NCBI GenBank assembly: GCA_963725215.1
Contig: CAVRXQ010000002.1
Span: 558,001 to 622,000, forward strand
Direction of reading: 5' to 3'
DNA: 64,000 bases
From: CAVRXQ01 sp963725215
Lineage (GTDB): Bacteria > Actinomycetota > Acidimicrobiia > Acidimicrobiales > Bog-793
A model generated the notes under the pieces. The model saw nothing but the letters and a program-made list of their open reading frames with translations, did no database searches and was not told where the DNA came from. The first letter of the stretch is position 1. Each line of letters begins with the position of its first letter. Both the position numbers and the translations under genes were made by a program. This document shows, piece by piece, positions 36,035-44,608 of the stretch.

Positions 36035-37606
36035 GTGGGCGGACAGGAGGTCTGTGGTCACGAGAACGATGGATCTTCGCGACGAACCCGCGACATCTTC
36101 CCTCGCCCCGTTCCACCGGGCATCGAACTGCTCGAGGAAAGACCGATCCCTCCGCTCGTCGACGAGGTCGCTCACGCCGCGAAGACGTGCGTGAAGCTGG
36201 ATGGGAGCGAGCGGCCCGTCGTATACACCATCGACGGTCACGAGGTGACGTGTTCGTCCGACCAGCCGTTCGCTGTTTTCTCGCCGACGGGAACAATGTC
36301 GAAGCGGCTGTGCGTCAATGTGCGTCGACCGGATTTCAACGCCGACATAGCTCCACACGATGCGCGACTCGGATTGGCGACGATTCCCTCGACAAACACG
36401 ATCGCGACCATTGTCGACGTGTTCTCAGCGCGACTCATTTCGATCGTCGGTCACCGCGACCACGCGGTCGAAGTCGCCTCCGCGATCTTGCGTTCGTTTC
36501 TCCGCCGGCCGAACCGCGATATCGGTGTGCTCGTCGCGGGTGACGGGCCGCAGTTGGAGAGCTCGCGCGTCGGTTCGGTTGCACAAGCATGCGAGTTCAT
36601 CGGAGGCAGCTCTCGTCCACTCGTCGTCTACGTCGACGGTGCGCAAACGAAGACCGACGCCTTCGAACGACTGATCGTCGCTTCGAAAAGACACGAATCC
36701 GTCGGCATCTTGACGACCGAGGCACACCCGGACGCACGAATCGTCCTCGTCGCCGGCGAGCTCGAGCGGTGCTCGGTCTTGCTACGCCCGGTCACGCCGC
36801 GTGCAGCAAAAGCGATCGGGCCGAACGCGGTGCACTCGAGCCGCAGCAACTCGCGACAACTATCCGAAAGTGCGGTCGAAGTGGCGATTCTGGGTCCCGT
36901 CGAAATTCGCAACACCGCAGAGCCGCTCGGCGGTCACCCGCTTCTCACCGAACTCGTCGTCTACCTCGCGATGCACCCCGACGGAGCCACCACGTCAGCG
37001 TGGGAAACGGCGATCTGGCCAAACCGCCGGATGCCGCAACAGACGATCGCGAACCGCCTCTCCGAGGCTCGCCGAGCGCTCGGAGACGCCGTGGACGGGC
37101 GTCCGCGCCTGCGCAAGGCCGACGAACGCCACTTGATCGCGGACGTGACGACCGACTGGGAAGAGTTTCGTTCGCTTGTCGAGACGGATGATCAGGATGC
37201 TTGGCGAAAGGCTCTCGAACTCGTACGGGGGCGTCCGTTCTCCGACCTCCACGAGGGCCAGTGGGCGCTCCTCGAAGGCTTCTCCGCCGAGATCGAGCAC
37301 GCGATCTCTTCGCTCGCGCTGCGATACGGCGGGCTCGCTTTGCGAAGCGGGGATCCCGACGCCGCGACGTGGGCCGCCCACCGGGGTTTGCGTGCGACGC
37401 CTTGGGACGAGCGGCTGCACCGGCTGTTGATGGAGGCCGCGGACGCGAACGGCGACCGCGCCGGTGTCGAGGCGACACTTAGGCACCTCGCGCTGGTGCT
37501 CGAGATCGACGGAGACCCGCTACGCGCCGTTCACCCCGAAACCGCACGTCTCTACGAACGTCTGTTGGGCCGGGCGGCTTCGGCGCTATCGAGCGCGCTC
37601 GCGTAG
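36035..37606 (+). CDS. BTAD/SARP-type regulatory protein
   Basis: Soluble protein of 523 residues. The N-terminal half (about 1-270) has no family I recognise but contains FSARLISIVGHRDHAVEVAS and PRAAKAIGP. The C-terminal half carries a winged-helix-like region (VEVAILGPVEIRN... LLTELVVYLAMHPDGATTSAWETAIWPNRRMPQQTIANRLSEARRALG). A helical BTAD domain follows (RLHRLLMEAADANGDRAGVEATLRHLALVLE). GTG 36035 is chosen because AAGGAGGG lies seven bases upstream. In actinobacteria such proteins often accompany pilus or secretion genes, but none are nearby. Confidence 0.7.
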   Translation: MGGQEVCGHENDGSSRRTRDIFPRPVPPGIELLEERPIPPLVDEVAHAAKTCVKLDGSERPVVYTIDGHEVTCSSDQPFAVFSPTGTMSKRLCVNVRRPDFNADIAPHDARLGLATIPSTNTIATIVDVFSARLISIVGHRDHAVEVASAILRSFLRRPNRDIGVLVAGDGPQLESSRVGSVAQACEFIGGSSRPLVVYVDGAQTKTDAFERLIVASKRHESVGILTTEAHPDARIVLVAGELERCSVLLRPVTPRAAKAIGPNAVHSSRSNSRQLSESAVEVAILGPVEIRNTAEPLGGHPLLTELVVYLAMHPDGATTSAWETAIWPNRRMPQQTIANRLSEARRALGDAVDGRPRLRKADERHLIADVTTDWEEFRSLVETDDQDAWRKALELVRGRPFSDLHEGQWALLEGFSAEIEHAISSLALRYGGLALRSGDPDAATWAAHRGLRATPWDERLHRLLMEAADANGDRAGVEATLRHLALVLEIDGDPLRAVHPETARLYERLLGRAASALSSALA

Positions 37607-37617
37607 AAGGACTCGGC

Positions 37618-38091
37618 TCAGCCGACGATTCGCGCGATCCCACGCGCCCCGTTCGACGCGTAGCTGAGGACGGGTCGCAAAAGCCAAGGCACGAATCGCA
37701 ACGCGCCCGAGCACTCGATGCCGACGGAGAGCATCAATCGCGATCGGCCCGCGCCGAGCGGGGCGACGCACCAATCAGTCACCATCGACTTCAAGCCGGG
37801 CACGTTCGACGAGATCACGGCGAAAACGATCCGCGACGGCTCCTCGTACAACAACACACGCTCGTTGACCCGCGCGCCGCGGTACCACACCGTCCGCAGG
37901 GTCCTTTCGCCGCCGTCACCTTCTAAAACCCGAACCCGGTGGATTCCCGAGTACCAGACCGGCCAGCTGACGTGGTCGGAGAGAACGGAGAACACTGCAT
38001 GGGGCGGCGCGTGCACGTCGAAGGCGTGGTCGACGCGCAGGGGCGCGCTCGCGATCCATTCCGATGTCCGCTCCTCGACGGCGAAAGCCAC
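37618..38091 (-). CDS. SRPBCC (START-like) protein
   Basis: Protein of 157 residues with the polyketide-cyclase/dehydrase-like fold: APLRVDHAFDVHAPPHAVFSVLSDHVSWPVWYSGIHRV at the start and a C-terminal amphipathic helix (FVPWLLRPVLSYASNGARGIARIV). Family members bind hydrophobic ligands. Convergent with the BTAD gene, 11 bp apart. Confidence 0.75.
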   Translation of the reverse strand: MAFAVEERTSEWIASAPLRVDHAFDVHAPPHAVFSVLSDHVSWPVWYSGIHRVRVLEGDGGERTLRTVWYRGARVNERVLLYEEPSRIVFAVISSNVPGLKSMVTDWCVAPLGAGRSRLMLSVGIECSGALRFVPWLLRPVLSYASNGARGIARIVG

Positions 38092-38172
38092 CCGGGGTTC
38101 TTACCAGCGGCTGTTCGGAGTCTGGGCTTCCGGCAGATAACAATCAGGTTGCAAGAAAGTTACTTGACAGCG

Positions 38173-39042
38173 TTACAGGAGCGCCTTGGCCAGTTGCGCG
38201 TATTCGGCGCGCGGGAACTGCCCCGGATCGGCGGCAAGCACTTGGAGGCACACGTGGTCGGCGCCGGCAACGAAGTGCGCCGGTACCCGGCTCGCGACAT
38301 CCGCCGCGTCGCCCATGAAAACGAGCCGTTCAGCGGTCGATTCGGACCCAGGAGGAACGAGGTCGGCGTCGGTGAATCCGAGGTGCCGCAGGTTCGAGGT
38401 GTAGTTTGGGAGGTTCAGGTAGACGTCGAGGTACTCACGGGCGACGCGAAGGGCCACTTCCCGGTCTTGATCGACGACGATCGCTTGCTCGGGTGCGAGC
38501 AGCGGGCCTGGGCCGAGGGTGTCCCTCGCGACTCGCGTGTGTTCGACGGGGACGAAGTACGGGTGTGCTCCGAGCGAGCGCTCCCCCGCGAGTCGCAGCA
38601 TGCGCGGCCCGAGAGCGGCGAGAACGCGCCGGTCCTTCGGAACGGGACGCGGACCTGCGTCGAGCGCGTCGAGGTAGTCAACCACGTGCGCGTAGGGATG
38701 CTCGTAGGCATTTCCTGTGCGTTCGACATAGGGCGCGTGGCTCGCTCCGATGCCGAGTAGGAACCGCTCAGGATACGTGGACTCGAACTCGAAGAACGTC
38801 TCTTTCGCAACATCGGGAGACGTGTGCCAGGTGCTGACGATCCCACTCGCGATCGTCATCGTCTTCGTTGCGTCAAGCAACGGCTCAAAAAGATCGCGGA
38901 ACGGTCCTTTGTATCCCCCTGATAGCCACAACGTCCCGTAGCCGAGGGTTTCGAGCTCCGAAGCGACCTCTTGGGCTTCGGCCACCCGGCTCCGATCGCG
39001 CCACGGACCGCCAGCCCACACACCGATCCTTCCGAGCTTCAC
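38173..39042 (-). CDS. LLM-class F420-dependent oxidoreductase
   Basis: Luciferase-like TIM barrel enzyme of 289 residues: LGRIGVWAGGPWRDRSRVAEAQEVASELETLGYGTLWLSGGY, FLLGIGASHAPYVER, VLAALGPRMLRLAGERSLGAHPYFV. The pattern fits the actinobacterial F420 subgroup, which uses reduced F420 rather than FMN. Substrate unknown. Confidence 0.85.
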   Translation of the reverse strand: MKLGRIGVWAGGPWRDRSRVAEAQEVASELETLGYGTLWLSGGYKGPFRDLFEPLLDATKTMTIASGIVSTWHTSPDVAKETFFEFESTYPERFLLGIGASHAPYVERTGNAYEHPYAHVVDYLDALDAGPRPVPKDRRVLAALGPRMLRLAGERSLGAHPYFVPVEHTRVARDTLGPGPLLAPEQAIVVDQDREVALRVAREYLDVYLNLPNYTSNLRHLGFTDADLVPPGSESTAERLVFMGDAADVASRVPAHFVAGADHVCLQVLAADPGQFPRAEYAQLAKALL

Positions 39043-39261
39043 GTCGTCTGACGGTATCAGCGCGACTCGTCCACCTGAGAGGTGGAGGCGAATCCACCCG
39101 CGTCGGTCTCGTCTGAGCCACGATGCGCATGACGTGAAGACGTGAGACGGACGATGAGATTCGCGCCCGAAGCACCGCGCCGTTCACGAGGTGGACGACT
39201 CGGACGACCGTCGATATTGTCCGGCGCGCTCGTGAGCCGCTAGATGGCGAAAGGAGCCCCA

Positions 39262-40039
39262 GTGGGCATCGTCGAAGGAAAGAAATTCCTGGTTACAGGC
39301 GTGCTCACAACCGACTCGCTCGCCTTCGGCACCGCCCGGCTCGCGCAACTGGAAGGCGCGGACGTCATTCTCACGGGGTTCGGTCGCGGTATGTCGCTCA
39401 CCACGCGGACGGCGAAGCGCCTGCCCGAGACGGCCGAAGTGCTCGAGCTCGATGTCACGAACACAGAGCATCCACGACGGGTTGCCGGCGCAATCGCGCA
39501 GCGCTTTGGTCGCCTCGACGGGATCCTGCACTCGATCGCGTACGCGCCAGAGTCCGCGATCGGACATGGAATGTTCGAGGCGAGCTGGAGCGACGTCGCT
39601 TCGGCGATCGAGGTTTCCGTATATTCATTGCGCGTTCTCGCGAAAGGGTTCATCTCTCTTCTCGAGGCCGCGCCTTCGGCATCGATCGTCGGGCTCGATT
39701 TCGACGCGCAGTTCGCGTGGCCCGGCTACGACTGGATGGGCGTCTCGAAGGCTGCGCTGGAGTCGCTGACTCGCTACCTCTCGCGCGACCTAGGCCCGAA
39801 ACGAATCCGAGTCAACCTCGTCGCCGCCGGTCCTGTCCGAACCGTTGCTGCGAAGGCAATCCCAGGATTTTCGAGATTCGAAGATGCGTGGTCGGAGCGA
39901 GCGCCGCTCGGCTGGAGTGTTTCGGAGGACGCCGACGCTGTAGCGAAGGCGTGCGTCGCGCTCGATGTCCGACTGGTTCCCGAAGACGACCGGCGAGATT
40001 GTCCACGTCGACGGCGGATTCCACGCCGTCGGCGCGTGA
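39262..40039 (+). CDS. fabI: Enoyl-ACP reductase, InhA/FabI type, frameshifted
   Basis: NADH-dependent last step of fatty acid elongation. Motifs: KFLVTGVLTTDSLAFGTARLAQ, LELDVTN, LDGILHSIAYAP, the catalytic YDWMGVSKAAL (Tyr and Lys) and IRVNLVAAGPVRTVA, all close to mycobacterial InhA. The end is out of frame: after DADAVAKACVAL, one surplus G near 39966 breaks the reading; removing it gives MSDWFPKTTGEIVHVDGGFHAVGA and the stop at 40037-40039. The GTG at 39262 follows AAAGGAG at good spacing. Confidence 0.88.
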
Positions 40040-40098
40040 AGGCCCTGACGAGTTCCCCAAGATCGTCTTTTCCCTGCCATTAGGGTGAAGAAGTCGAC

Positions 40099-40170
40099 GG
40101 CGGCGTGGCCGAGTGGCTCAGGCAAGGGCCTGCAAAGCCCTCTACAGCGGTTCGATTCCGCTCGCCGCCT
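40099..40170 (+). tRNA. tRNA-Cys (GCA)
   Basis: 72-nt cloverleaf: acceptor GGCGGCG (40099-40105) pairs with CGCCGCC (40163-40169), discriminator T as expected for cysteine tRNA, anticodon stem AGGGC/GCCCT around CTGCAAA (anticodon GCA), T-arm with TTCGATT. CCA is not encoded. It is the left boundary of the accessory region, and its 3' half is duplicated at 52.7 kb. Confidence 0.95.
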
Positions 40171-40172
40171 CC
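40129..40172 (+). repeat. Putative attachment site: 3' half of tRNA-Cys
   Basis: These 44 bp, from the anticodon loop to just past the tRNA 3' end, match 52723-52766 with four differences, two of which compensate in the T-stem. Integrases commonly use this part of a tRNA gene as the crossover site. Confidence 0.6.
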
Positions 40173-40242
40173 CTGTTCAGAGGCATTTTCTGAGTTTCGG
40201 GCGGAATTCCATACCGCGTGCATACCGCGGGCCGAACGACCG

Positions 40243-40380
40243 ATGCTCGACACGGTGACCGTGCTACAGCTCGCCGAAGCGATCAAGCCAAGGCTTCGCT
40301 GCCTCGTGTTGCTCGCTGGGTTCGTCGGGATGAGGCCTGCTAACGAAATCGCTTTCGGTCGGCCGAAATGGAGATTGTCC
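40243..40380 (+). pseudogene. Tyrosine integrase catalytic-domain fragment
   Basis: Just past the tRNA-Cys gene the plus strand encodes VTVLQLAEAIKPRLRCLVLL followed by AGFVGMRPANEI. This matches the entry of the phage integrase catalytic domain (usual pattern: Leu-Ala-x-Ala-Ile, then Leu-x-x-x-x-Gly-x-Arg-x-x-Glu-Leu). The Arg of the Arg-x-x-Glu motif is present but the rest of the domain is missing. It looks like the remnant of an element that integrated at this tRNA. Confidence 0.55.
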
Positions 40381-40393
40381 AACCGGCCGCTAA

Positions 40394-40582
40394 TCAGCCT
40401 TCGCCGCCCAGCTCCTCGTCGTCATCGTCCGGCGGCTTCGGCGTGCGAGGTGCCTCGATTATCGGCTTGTAGTCGTGCGGTGGCACGTTCGGACCGCTAA
40501 CGCCCCACTCTTTTTTGAGAGGACTCGGTTCGCCATCCTCGGACTTCGCTCGCCGCTTGAACAGTCGGCTGAGAATGCTCAC
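40394..40582 (-). CDS. Small acidic-tailed hypothetical protein
   Basis: 62 residues starting VSILSRLFKRRAKSEDGEPS, with a basic amphipathic start and an acidic, proline-rich end (PKPPDDDDEELGGEG). The GTG start overlaps the stop of the upstream 57-residue gene (GTGA), so the two are translated together. The 3' end is partly duplicated at 40951-40994. Family unknown. Confidence 0.5.
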   Translation of the reverse strand: MSILSRLFKRRAKSEDGEPSPLKKEWGVSGPNVPPHDYKPIIEAPRTPKPPDDDDEELGGEG

Positions 40583-40752
40583 TTGCTCAATCCGAACGAC
40601 CTCAGAAGCCGTCTCGTCGCGCCCATCGTTTTCCCGTAGGTCTTCCGCCTTACGACTCGCTTCGCGTAAGCACCCGGTCCGCGTGACACCGCTCGAAGGT
40701 TGTTCGACAATCGAGCTGCCCGGTACAGCTGGCTTGTGAAGCTGCGCGTCAT
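40579..40752 (-). CDS. Small basic hypothetical protein
   Basis: 57 residues, very basic, TRSFTSQLYRAARLSNNLRAV... RVVRRKTYGKTMGATRRLL. GAAGGA lies nine bases before the ATG at 40752. I recall similar short basic proteins with an SLYRAARL-like start from actinobacterial phages and mobile elements, but no function is known. Pairs with the overlapping gene downstream. Confidence 0.55.
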   Translation of the reverse strand: MTRSFTSQLYRAARLSNNLRAVSRGPGAYAKRVVRRKTYGKTMGATRRLLRSFGLSK

Positions 40753-41081
40753 TCCGTAGTCCTTCCCTGCCGTGGGCCTCCAACGGCACGAAATAGGGCC
40801 CCTCGGGAGCGTCCCGGGGAGGGAACGACACCTATGGCCAAGAGACCTACCAGCGCGGCCGGTTCTCACCCTCAACCCCGGCTCTTCGGTGCGGGCTTAC
40901 CCCCGAGAACCCGAGACAAACGCTACGCCGCTTTGGATCGGCCGAAAAGGCCAACCGGCCCGGTAATCAGCCTTCGCCGCCTAGCTCCTTGTCGACCCGA
41001 GGTACGGGTGGGTTCAACGCGCACAGTGCCTTTCGTAAATGATCTCTATTACTTGGACAGGAGCACCAGCGTCGCGTCGCA
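40753..41081. other. Intergenic region with a partial duplication
   Basis: About 330 bp. It contains a second copy (40951-40994) of the 3' end of the small acidic gene and its flank; otherwise I see no supportable gene. Promoters for the two small genes (leftward) and for the DUF1697 gene (rightward) would lie here. Confidence 0.4.
40951..40994. repeat. Partial duplication of the small-gene tail
   Basis: CCAACCGGCCCGGTAATCAG and the following 24 bases match 40379-40420 with few changes. The copy includes the stop and last codons of the 62-residue gene but no reading frame beyond, so it is the scar of a duplicated gene end. Confidence 0.55.
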
Positions 41082-41654
41082 GTGGCTGACAGAATTCAGC
41101 AGGTGACCCGGTACGTGGCGCTGCTGAAGGGTGTCAACGTGGGTCGCAGCAAACGCATCGCCATGTCCGACCTGCGGACGCTGTTCACCGGTCTCGGGTA
41201 CGCGGACGTCACGACCTACCTGGCGAGCGGCAACGCGCTCTTCACCACGTCCAGCGGTAGACCCGCGGCGTCGCTGGCCGCCGACATAGAGGCGCGCATC
41301 ACAGCGCAGCTCGGGATGGCGGTGCGCGTGATCGTCAGGACCGCAAGCGAACTCACTGCCGTTATGGCTCGTAACCCGCTCGCCGCGGAACCCCAGAACC
41401 CGTCCCGCTTCTTCGTGGGGTTCCTCAGCTCGACGCCCGATCCTTCGCTCGTCAGCTCCGTCGAGCGCGAGCTGCGGGTGAACGCTCCGGATGGGGACGC
41501 GATCTGGTTGACGGGCGCCGAGGCGTTCCTCTGGTGCCCTGGCGGTTTCTCGCTGCTGGACCATGCCGCCGCGATCGAGAAACGGTTCGGCGTGGCGGTA
41601 ACGACGCGCACGTGGAACACGGTCACCAAGCTGGCGCAGATAGCCGCCGGCTAA
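41082..41654 (+). CDS. DUF1697 family protein
   Basis: 190 residues beginning TRYVALLKGVNVGRSKRIAMSDLRTL after a few residues, with YLASGNALFTT and PGGFSLLDHAAAIEKRFGVAVTTRTWNTVTKL, the classic DUF1697 pattern. Function unknown. GTG 41082 or GTG 41103 could start it. The stop codon lies two bases from an IS481 insertion, whose target duplication includes the stop region. Confidence 0.8.
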   Translation: MADRIQQVTRYVALLKGVNVGRSKRIAMSDLRTLFTGLGYADVTTYLASGNALFTTSSGRPAASLAADIEARITAQLGMAVRVIVRTASELTAVMARNPLAAEPQNPSRFFVGFLSSTPDPSLVSSVERELRVNAPDGDAIWLTGAEAFLWCPGGFSLLDHAAAIEKRFGVAVTTRTWNTVTKLAQIAAG

Positions 41655-41655
41655 C

Positions 41656-42700
41656 TGTAATTCCCAGTCACGTTGTTAACGGGAGCCTGCTTGCGGGTGG
41701 GCAGTCGCCGATTGCTGAATGGGTTCGAGACCAGTTGTAGTCCTCAACGAAGGTCTCGAGTGCGGCGAGCCGCTCGGCGTTTGTGTCGTAGCGACGCTGA
41801 TAAGCCCATTCGTCGAGCATCGTGCGGTTGAAGCGCTCGGCTTTTCCGTTCGTCTGTGGTCGATAGGGACGCGTGACGAGGTGTTGGGCTCCGCCGAGGG
41901 CTGACCGAAAGCTCTTCGCGTGCACATAGTTCCAGGCGTTGTCGGTCATCACGGCCTCGATCGTGACGCCGAGCTCGTCGAATCGTCGGATTGCTCGGGT
42001 GAGGAACCCGCTGCAGGTCTCAGCTCGCTCGTCTTTGTGGACCTCGACGTAGGCGAAGCGACTGTGGTCGTCGACCGCGACGTGGAGGTAGTCAAAGCCG
42101 ATCCCAGCCCGCCTGCCGGCGGAGGTCTTGCCCATCTCACGGCCGTGCACCCGCCATCCGCCACCGTCGGGGACCCGGCCGAGCTTCTTCACGTCGACGT
42201 GGAGGAGCGCACCTGGGTGATCGCGTTCGTAGCGGATGATCGCCCGGCTCGATCGATCGAGACGGCTGAGCCGGTTAAGACCGTGGCGGAAAAGGATGGC
42301 GTGCACCGTCGATGGAGCGAGGCCGAGGCGCCCGCCGATGAGATGCGGCCCTCGGCGAATCTCGCGTCGCAGCTCGAGGACGCGCGACTCCACTTCGGGT
42401 GCCGTTCGGTGCGGACAGTGTCGCGGCCGCGACGAGCGGTCCAAAAGACCCGGCACACCTTCTTCGTGGAACCGCCGCAGCCATTTGTAGAGCGTCTGTC
42501 GGGAGACGCCGGCCATCGCCGCCGCATGTGCCGGGGGCCAACCTTCGTCGGTGACGCGAATGACGATCAGTAGTCGCCCAGCAGGGGTGAGCTTCGCTTT
42601 AGCGTGAGCCATTGAGGGGCCTCCTCGTCGGTGGATGTGTCGCAACACCCATCCGATTGAGTGAGGTCCCTCGGTGTCAACGACCTACCTGGGAATTACA
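41656..42700 (-). mobile_element. IS481-family insertion sequence, intact ends
   Basis: 1045-bp element with terminal inverted repeats (TGTAATTCCCAG at 41656-41667, its complement at 42689-42700). It is flanked by a perfect 6-bp target duplication GCTAAC (41650-41655 and 42701-42706). Complete ends, an intact transposase and a perfect duplication indicate recent transposition. Confidence 0.9.
41668..42612 (-). CDS. IS481-family transposase
   Basis: 314-residue DDE transposase. N-terminal helix-turn-helix (HAAAMAGVSRQTLYKWLRRFHEEG), then the rve core with DVKKLG (first Asp), VMTDNAWNYV (second Asp) and PQTNGKAERFNRTMLDEWAYQRRY (Glu). The ATG at 42612 has GAGG upstream. The reading frame is intact, unlike those of the IS3 copies further on. 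Confidence 0.9.
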   Translation of the reverse strand: MAHAKAKLTPAGRLLIVIRVTDEGWPPAHAAAMAGVSRQTLYKWLRRFHEEGVPGLLDRSSRPRHCPHRTAPEVESRVLELRREIRRGPHLIGGRLGLAPSTVHAILFRHGLNRLSRLDRSSRAIIRYERDHPGALLHVDVKKLGRVPDGGGWRVHGREMGKTSAGRRAGIGFDYLHVAVDDHSRFAYVEVHKDERAETCSGFLTRAIRRFDELGVTIEAVMTDNAWNYVHAKSFRSALGGAQHLVTRPYRPQTNGKAERFNRTMLDEWAYQRRYDTNAERLAALETFVEDYNWSRTHSAIGDCPPASRLPLTT

Positions 42701-42772
42701 GCTAACCGGTGCGATTCGGCGAATCCACGTTTTTAATTGAACTGAATTAAATGAACTCACATATCTGCACGA

Positions 42773-43246
42773 TCACGTAGTGCCACCTGATTCTGCTGCC
42801 CTCTTGATTGCAGAAAGGGTCGCTGGAATCCCCTGATGGGCAGCCTCGGTTCGATCAGCAATCTGGGCGAGAGCGTCACCACCGAATCGCTCCTCGAATC
42901 GTGCGATACCAGCCGGGAGGAACTCCCATGACTCAGTGACCTTCGTCCCACCTTCATCCGGGGTGAACGTGTAGCCCCAGCGAACCCATGAGTCACCAAC
43001 GACAAACGCGAATTCGCGCCCTCGATCTGCCGCCACGACTTCCGAACGTGTTTCCCACGTTCGTTCAGAGGTCTCATTGCGACCAGTGAACCGAGCACCA
43101 ACTCGGGGGCCATCGCCCTCGTCCCACCAGCAAGCTTTGCAAACTGGACTCCAATCGCCCATTCGAGTGACGTCGGAGACCATGTCGTAGAGCAACTCTG
43201 CCTGACCGGCGATCACGATCGACTCTGAGTAGCTGGGATTCGTCAT
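42773..43246 (-). CDS. SRPBCC family protein
   Basis: 157 residues: ESIVIAGQAELLYDMVSDVTRMGDWSPVCKACWWDEG and ETRSEVVAADRGREFAFVVGDSWVRWGYTFTP, typical of the polyketide-cyclase/dehydrase group of ligand-binding folds. ATG 43246 chosen at the domain start; the frame stays open another 43 codons upstream. AT-rich flanks differ from the core genome. Confidence 0.75.
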   Translation of the reverse strand: MTNPSYSESIVIAGQAELLYDMVSDVTRMGDWSPVCKACWWDEGDGPRVGARFTGRNETSERTWETRSEVVAADRGREFAFVVGDSWVRWGYTFTPDEGGTKVTESWEFLPAGIARFEERFGGDALAQIADRTEAAHQGIPATLSAIKRAAESGGTT

Positions 43247-43433
43247 TCGCACAGTCTTGCTCTCGGAAGTCGACTGCACCCGATTCCCGGAGCCGAGCGC
43301 CGACGACGAATCGGCGTCCACCAGACGAACTGTCTGTCGTGGATTGCGAAGACTTCCGCATTTACTTGAACTCAATTAATCGGGAGTGAGTGTGATGCGG
43401 AACCTGTTAGCGTGCCACCAAAAGAGGCCACAC

Positions 43434-43616
43434 ATGTTGGTGTTTGCATCTCTGGGCGGGTCATCTAGCACTCTGTTCGTTCTCATCCTTTTTGGCGTAA
43501 TAGCCATGCAGGTCGTGAGGCGCCGTCAGCGAATGGGCGGAGGTGGTCGCCCAGGTCCTTTCGGCCGCGGCGGTCCATTCGGCGGCGGTTCGTCTGGCGG
43601 GAGCGGCCCGATCTGA
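43434..43616 (+). CDS. Small membrane protein with Gly-rich tail
   Basis: 60 residues: one membrane segment (TLFVLILFGVIAMQVV) followed by an Arg-rich stop-transfer and a Gly-rich tail (GGGGRPGPFGRGGPFGGG). GAGG precedes the ATG by six bases. Short and low-complexity, so only a tentative gene. Confidence 0.4.
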   Translation: MLVFASLGGSSSTLFVLILFGVIAMQVVRRRQRMGGGGRPGPFGRGGPFGGGSSGGSGPI

Positions 43617-43721
43617 GTGATCGAAGAGCGCACGACGCTGACCACTCAACTAATCGAGTAAATCTGCACAATTACGCGGGGCCACGGCCCGAGCCGATCT
43701 TGACGACTCGTTTTGGGTGGA

Positions 43722-44150
43722 CTACCAGCGCGTGTCGGAGCGATCGAGCGACTCGAAGAAGTTTGCGTCACCCTCGAAACCGATAAATTCGATTCCGATC
43801 CTCAAATCGTCTTTCATTCCCGCCGTGGCGTTGCGGACATCGCCGCTCACATGAATCACGACATCGAGTTTGCGGCCGTGCACCTCTTCTGGCGTTAGGC
43901 CGAACACTCTCAAGCCGCATCCCGCGGACGAAATGTCATACATGAGGCAGTCGCGCCATTCTCCTTCTGGGTCGTCGCGAAATCTGCACATCGCGTTCCA
44001 GGAGGCTTGTTGTCGTGGAACCGTCCTCCGCAATTCGCCGGCTGCATCGGCTTTGACTGTCGACTCGTCGACAACGACACGTTGCTCGAAGAAATCCAGG
44101 ATGATGGGCACTTCGGGCTCTTGTTGGTGGTGTTTCCTTCTGAGACTCAT
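43722..44150 (-). CDS. PilZ-like domain protein
   Basis: 142 residues: RTVPRQQASWNAMCRF, then EWRDCLMYDISSAGCGLRVFGL and IGIEFIGFEGDANFF, which fits a PilZ domain, a c-di-GMP-binding module. The first arginine motif is imperfect, so ligand binding is uncertain. No cyclase or flagellar gene is close by. Confidence 0.65.
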   Translation of the reverse strand: MSLRRKHHQQEPEVPIILDFFEQRVVVDESTVKADAAGELRRTVPRQQASWNAMCRFRDDPEGEWRDCLMYDISSAGCGLRVFGLTPEEVHGRKLDVVIHVSGDVRNATAGMKDDLRIGIEFIGFEGDANFFESLDRSDTRW

Positions 44151-44608
44151 TTGCTCCGGCCTCCCTCACGAATGAGCCGTTCGACCTACTGACTCAAACG
44201 ACCAAAAGGGGAGCGAATTTGAGGTTGCTGCATTCGATGTGGAAGGTGGCATTTCCGGACGTAGCTTCTGATTCCCGCTAAATGAGTTCAGTAAATGACC
44301 CCGATTACTACGAGGTTTCGCGCGCGTTAGGACTCGGATCCGCCGCAGTTTCGAAGCGCTCCCGGATGCCACCGAATCCCCATAAGGTTCATTCGCGCCG
44401 GCTGAATGGACCCTACATAGCTGTATTGGATCGCGGCCACCTGCTCCGTGATCGAGATCGAGCCATTCGCTATGAAGCCCCTAATGCTCCCTGAGCCGCA
44501 AAAGACGCCCGTGATTTGCGAGCCGTGCTGCGTCCACCGAATCCCCCTCAGCCCGTCGACTGCTCGCTCAATCGTGCGGTGACGCGTGAGCGAATAGTTT
44601 GGCAGCGC
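44151..44608. other. Intergenic region before the CtaA-like gene
   Basis: About 460 bp without a convincing gene. A minus-strand frame at 44327-44515 reads GIRWTQHGSQITGVFCGSG and GIRWHPGALRNCGG, two similar segments, with a matching repeated CCACCGAATCCCC in the DNA (about 44370 and 44537). It could be the remnant of a secreted-protein gene. Confidence 0.3.

Noticed and set aside
35529..36296. N-terminal extension of rimP by 256 codons
   Set aside because: RimP begins near 35528 with a ribosome site; the extension is low-complexity, crosses a terminator-like hairpin and overlaps the divergent BTAD gene.
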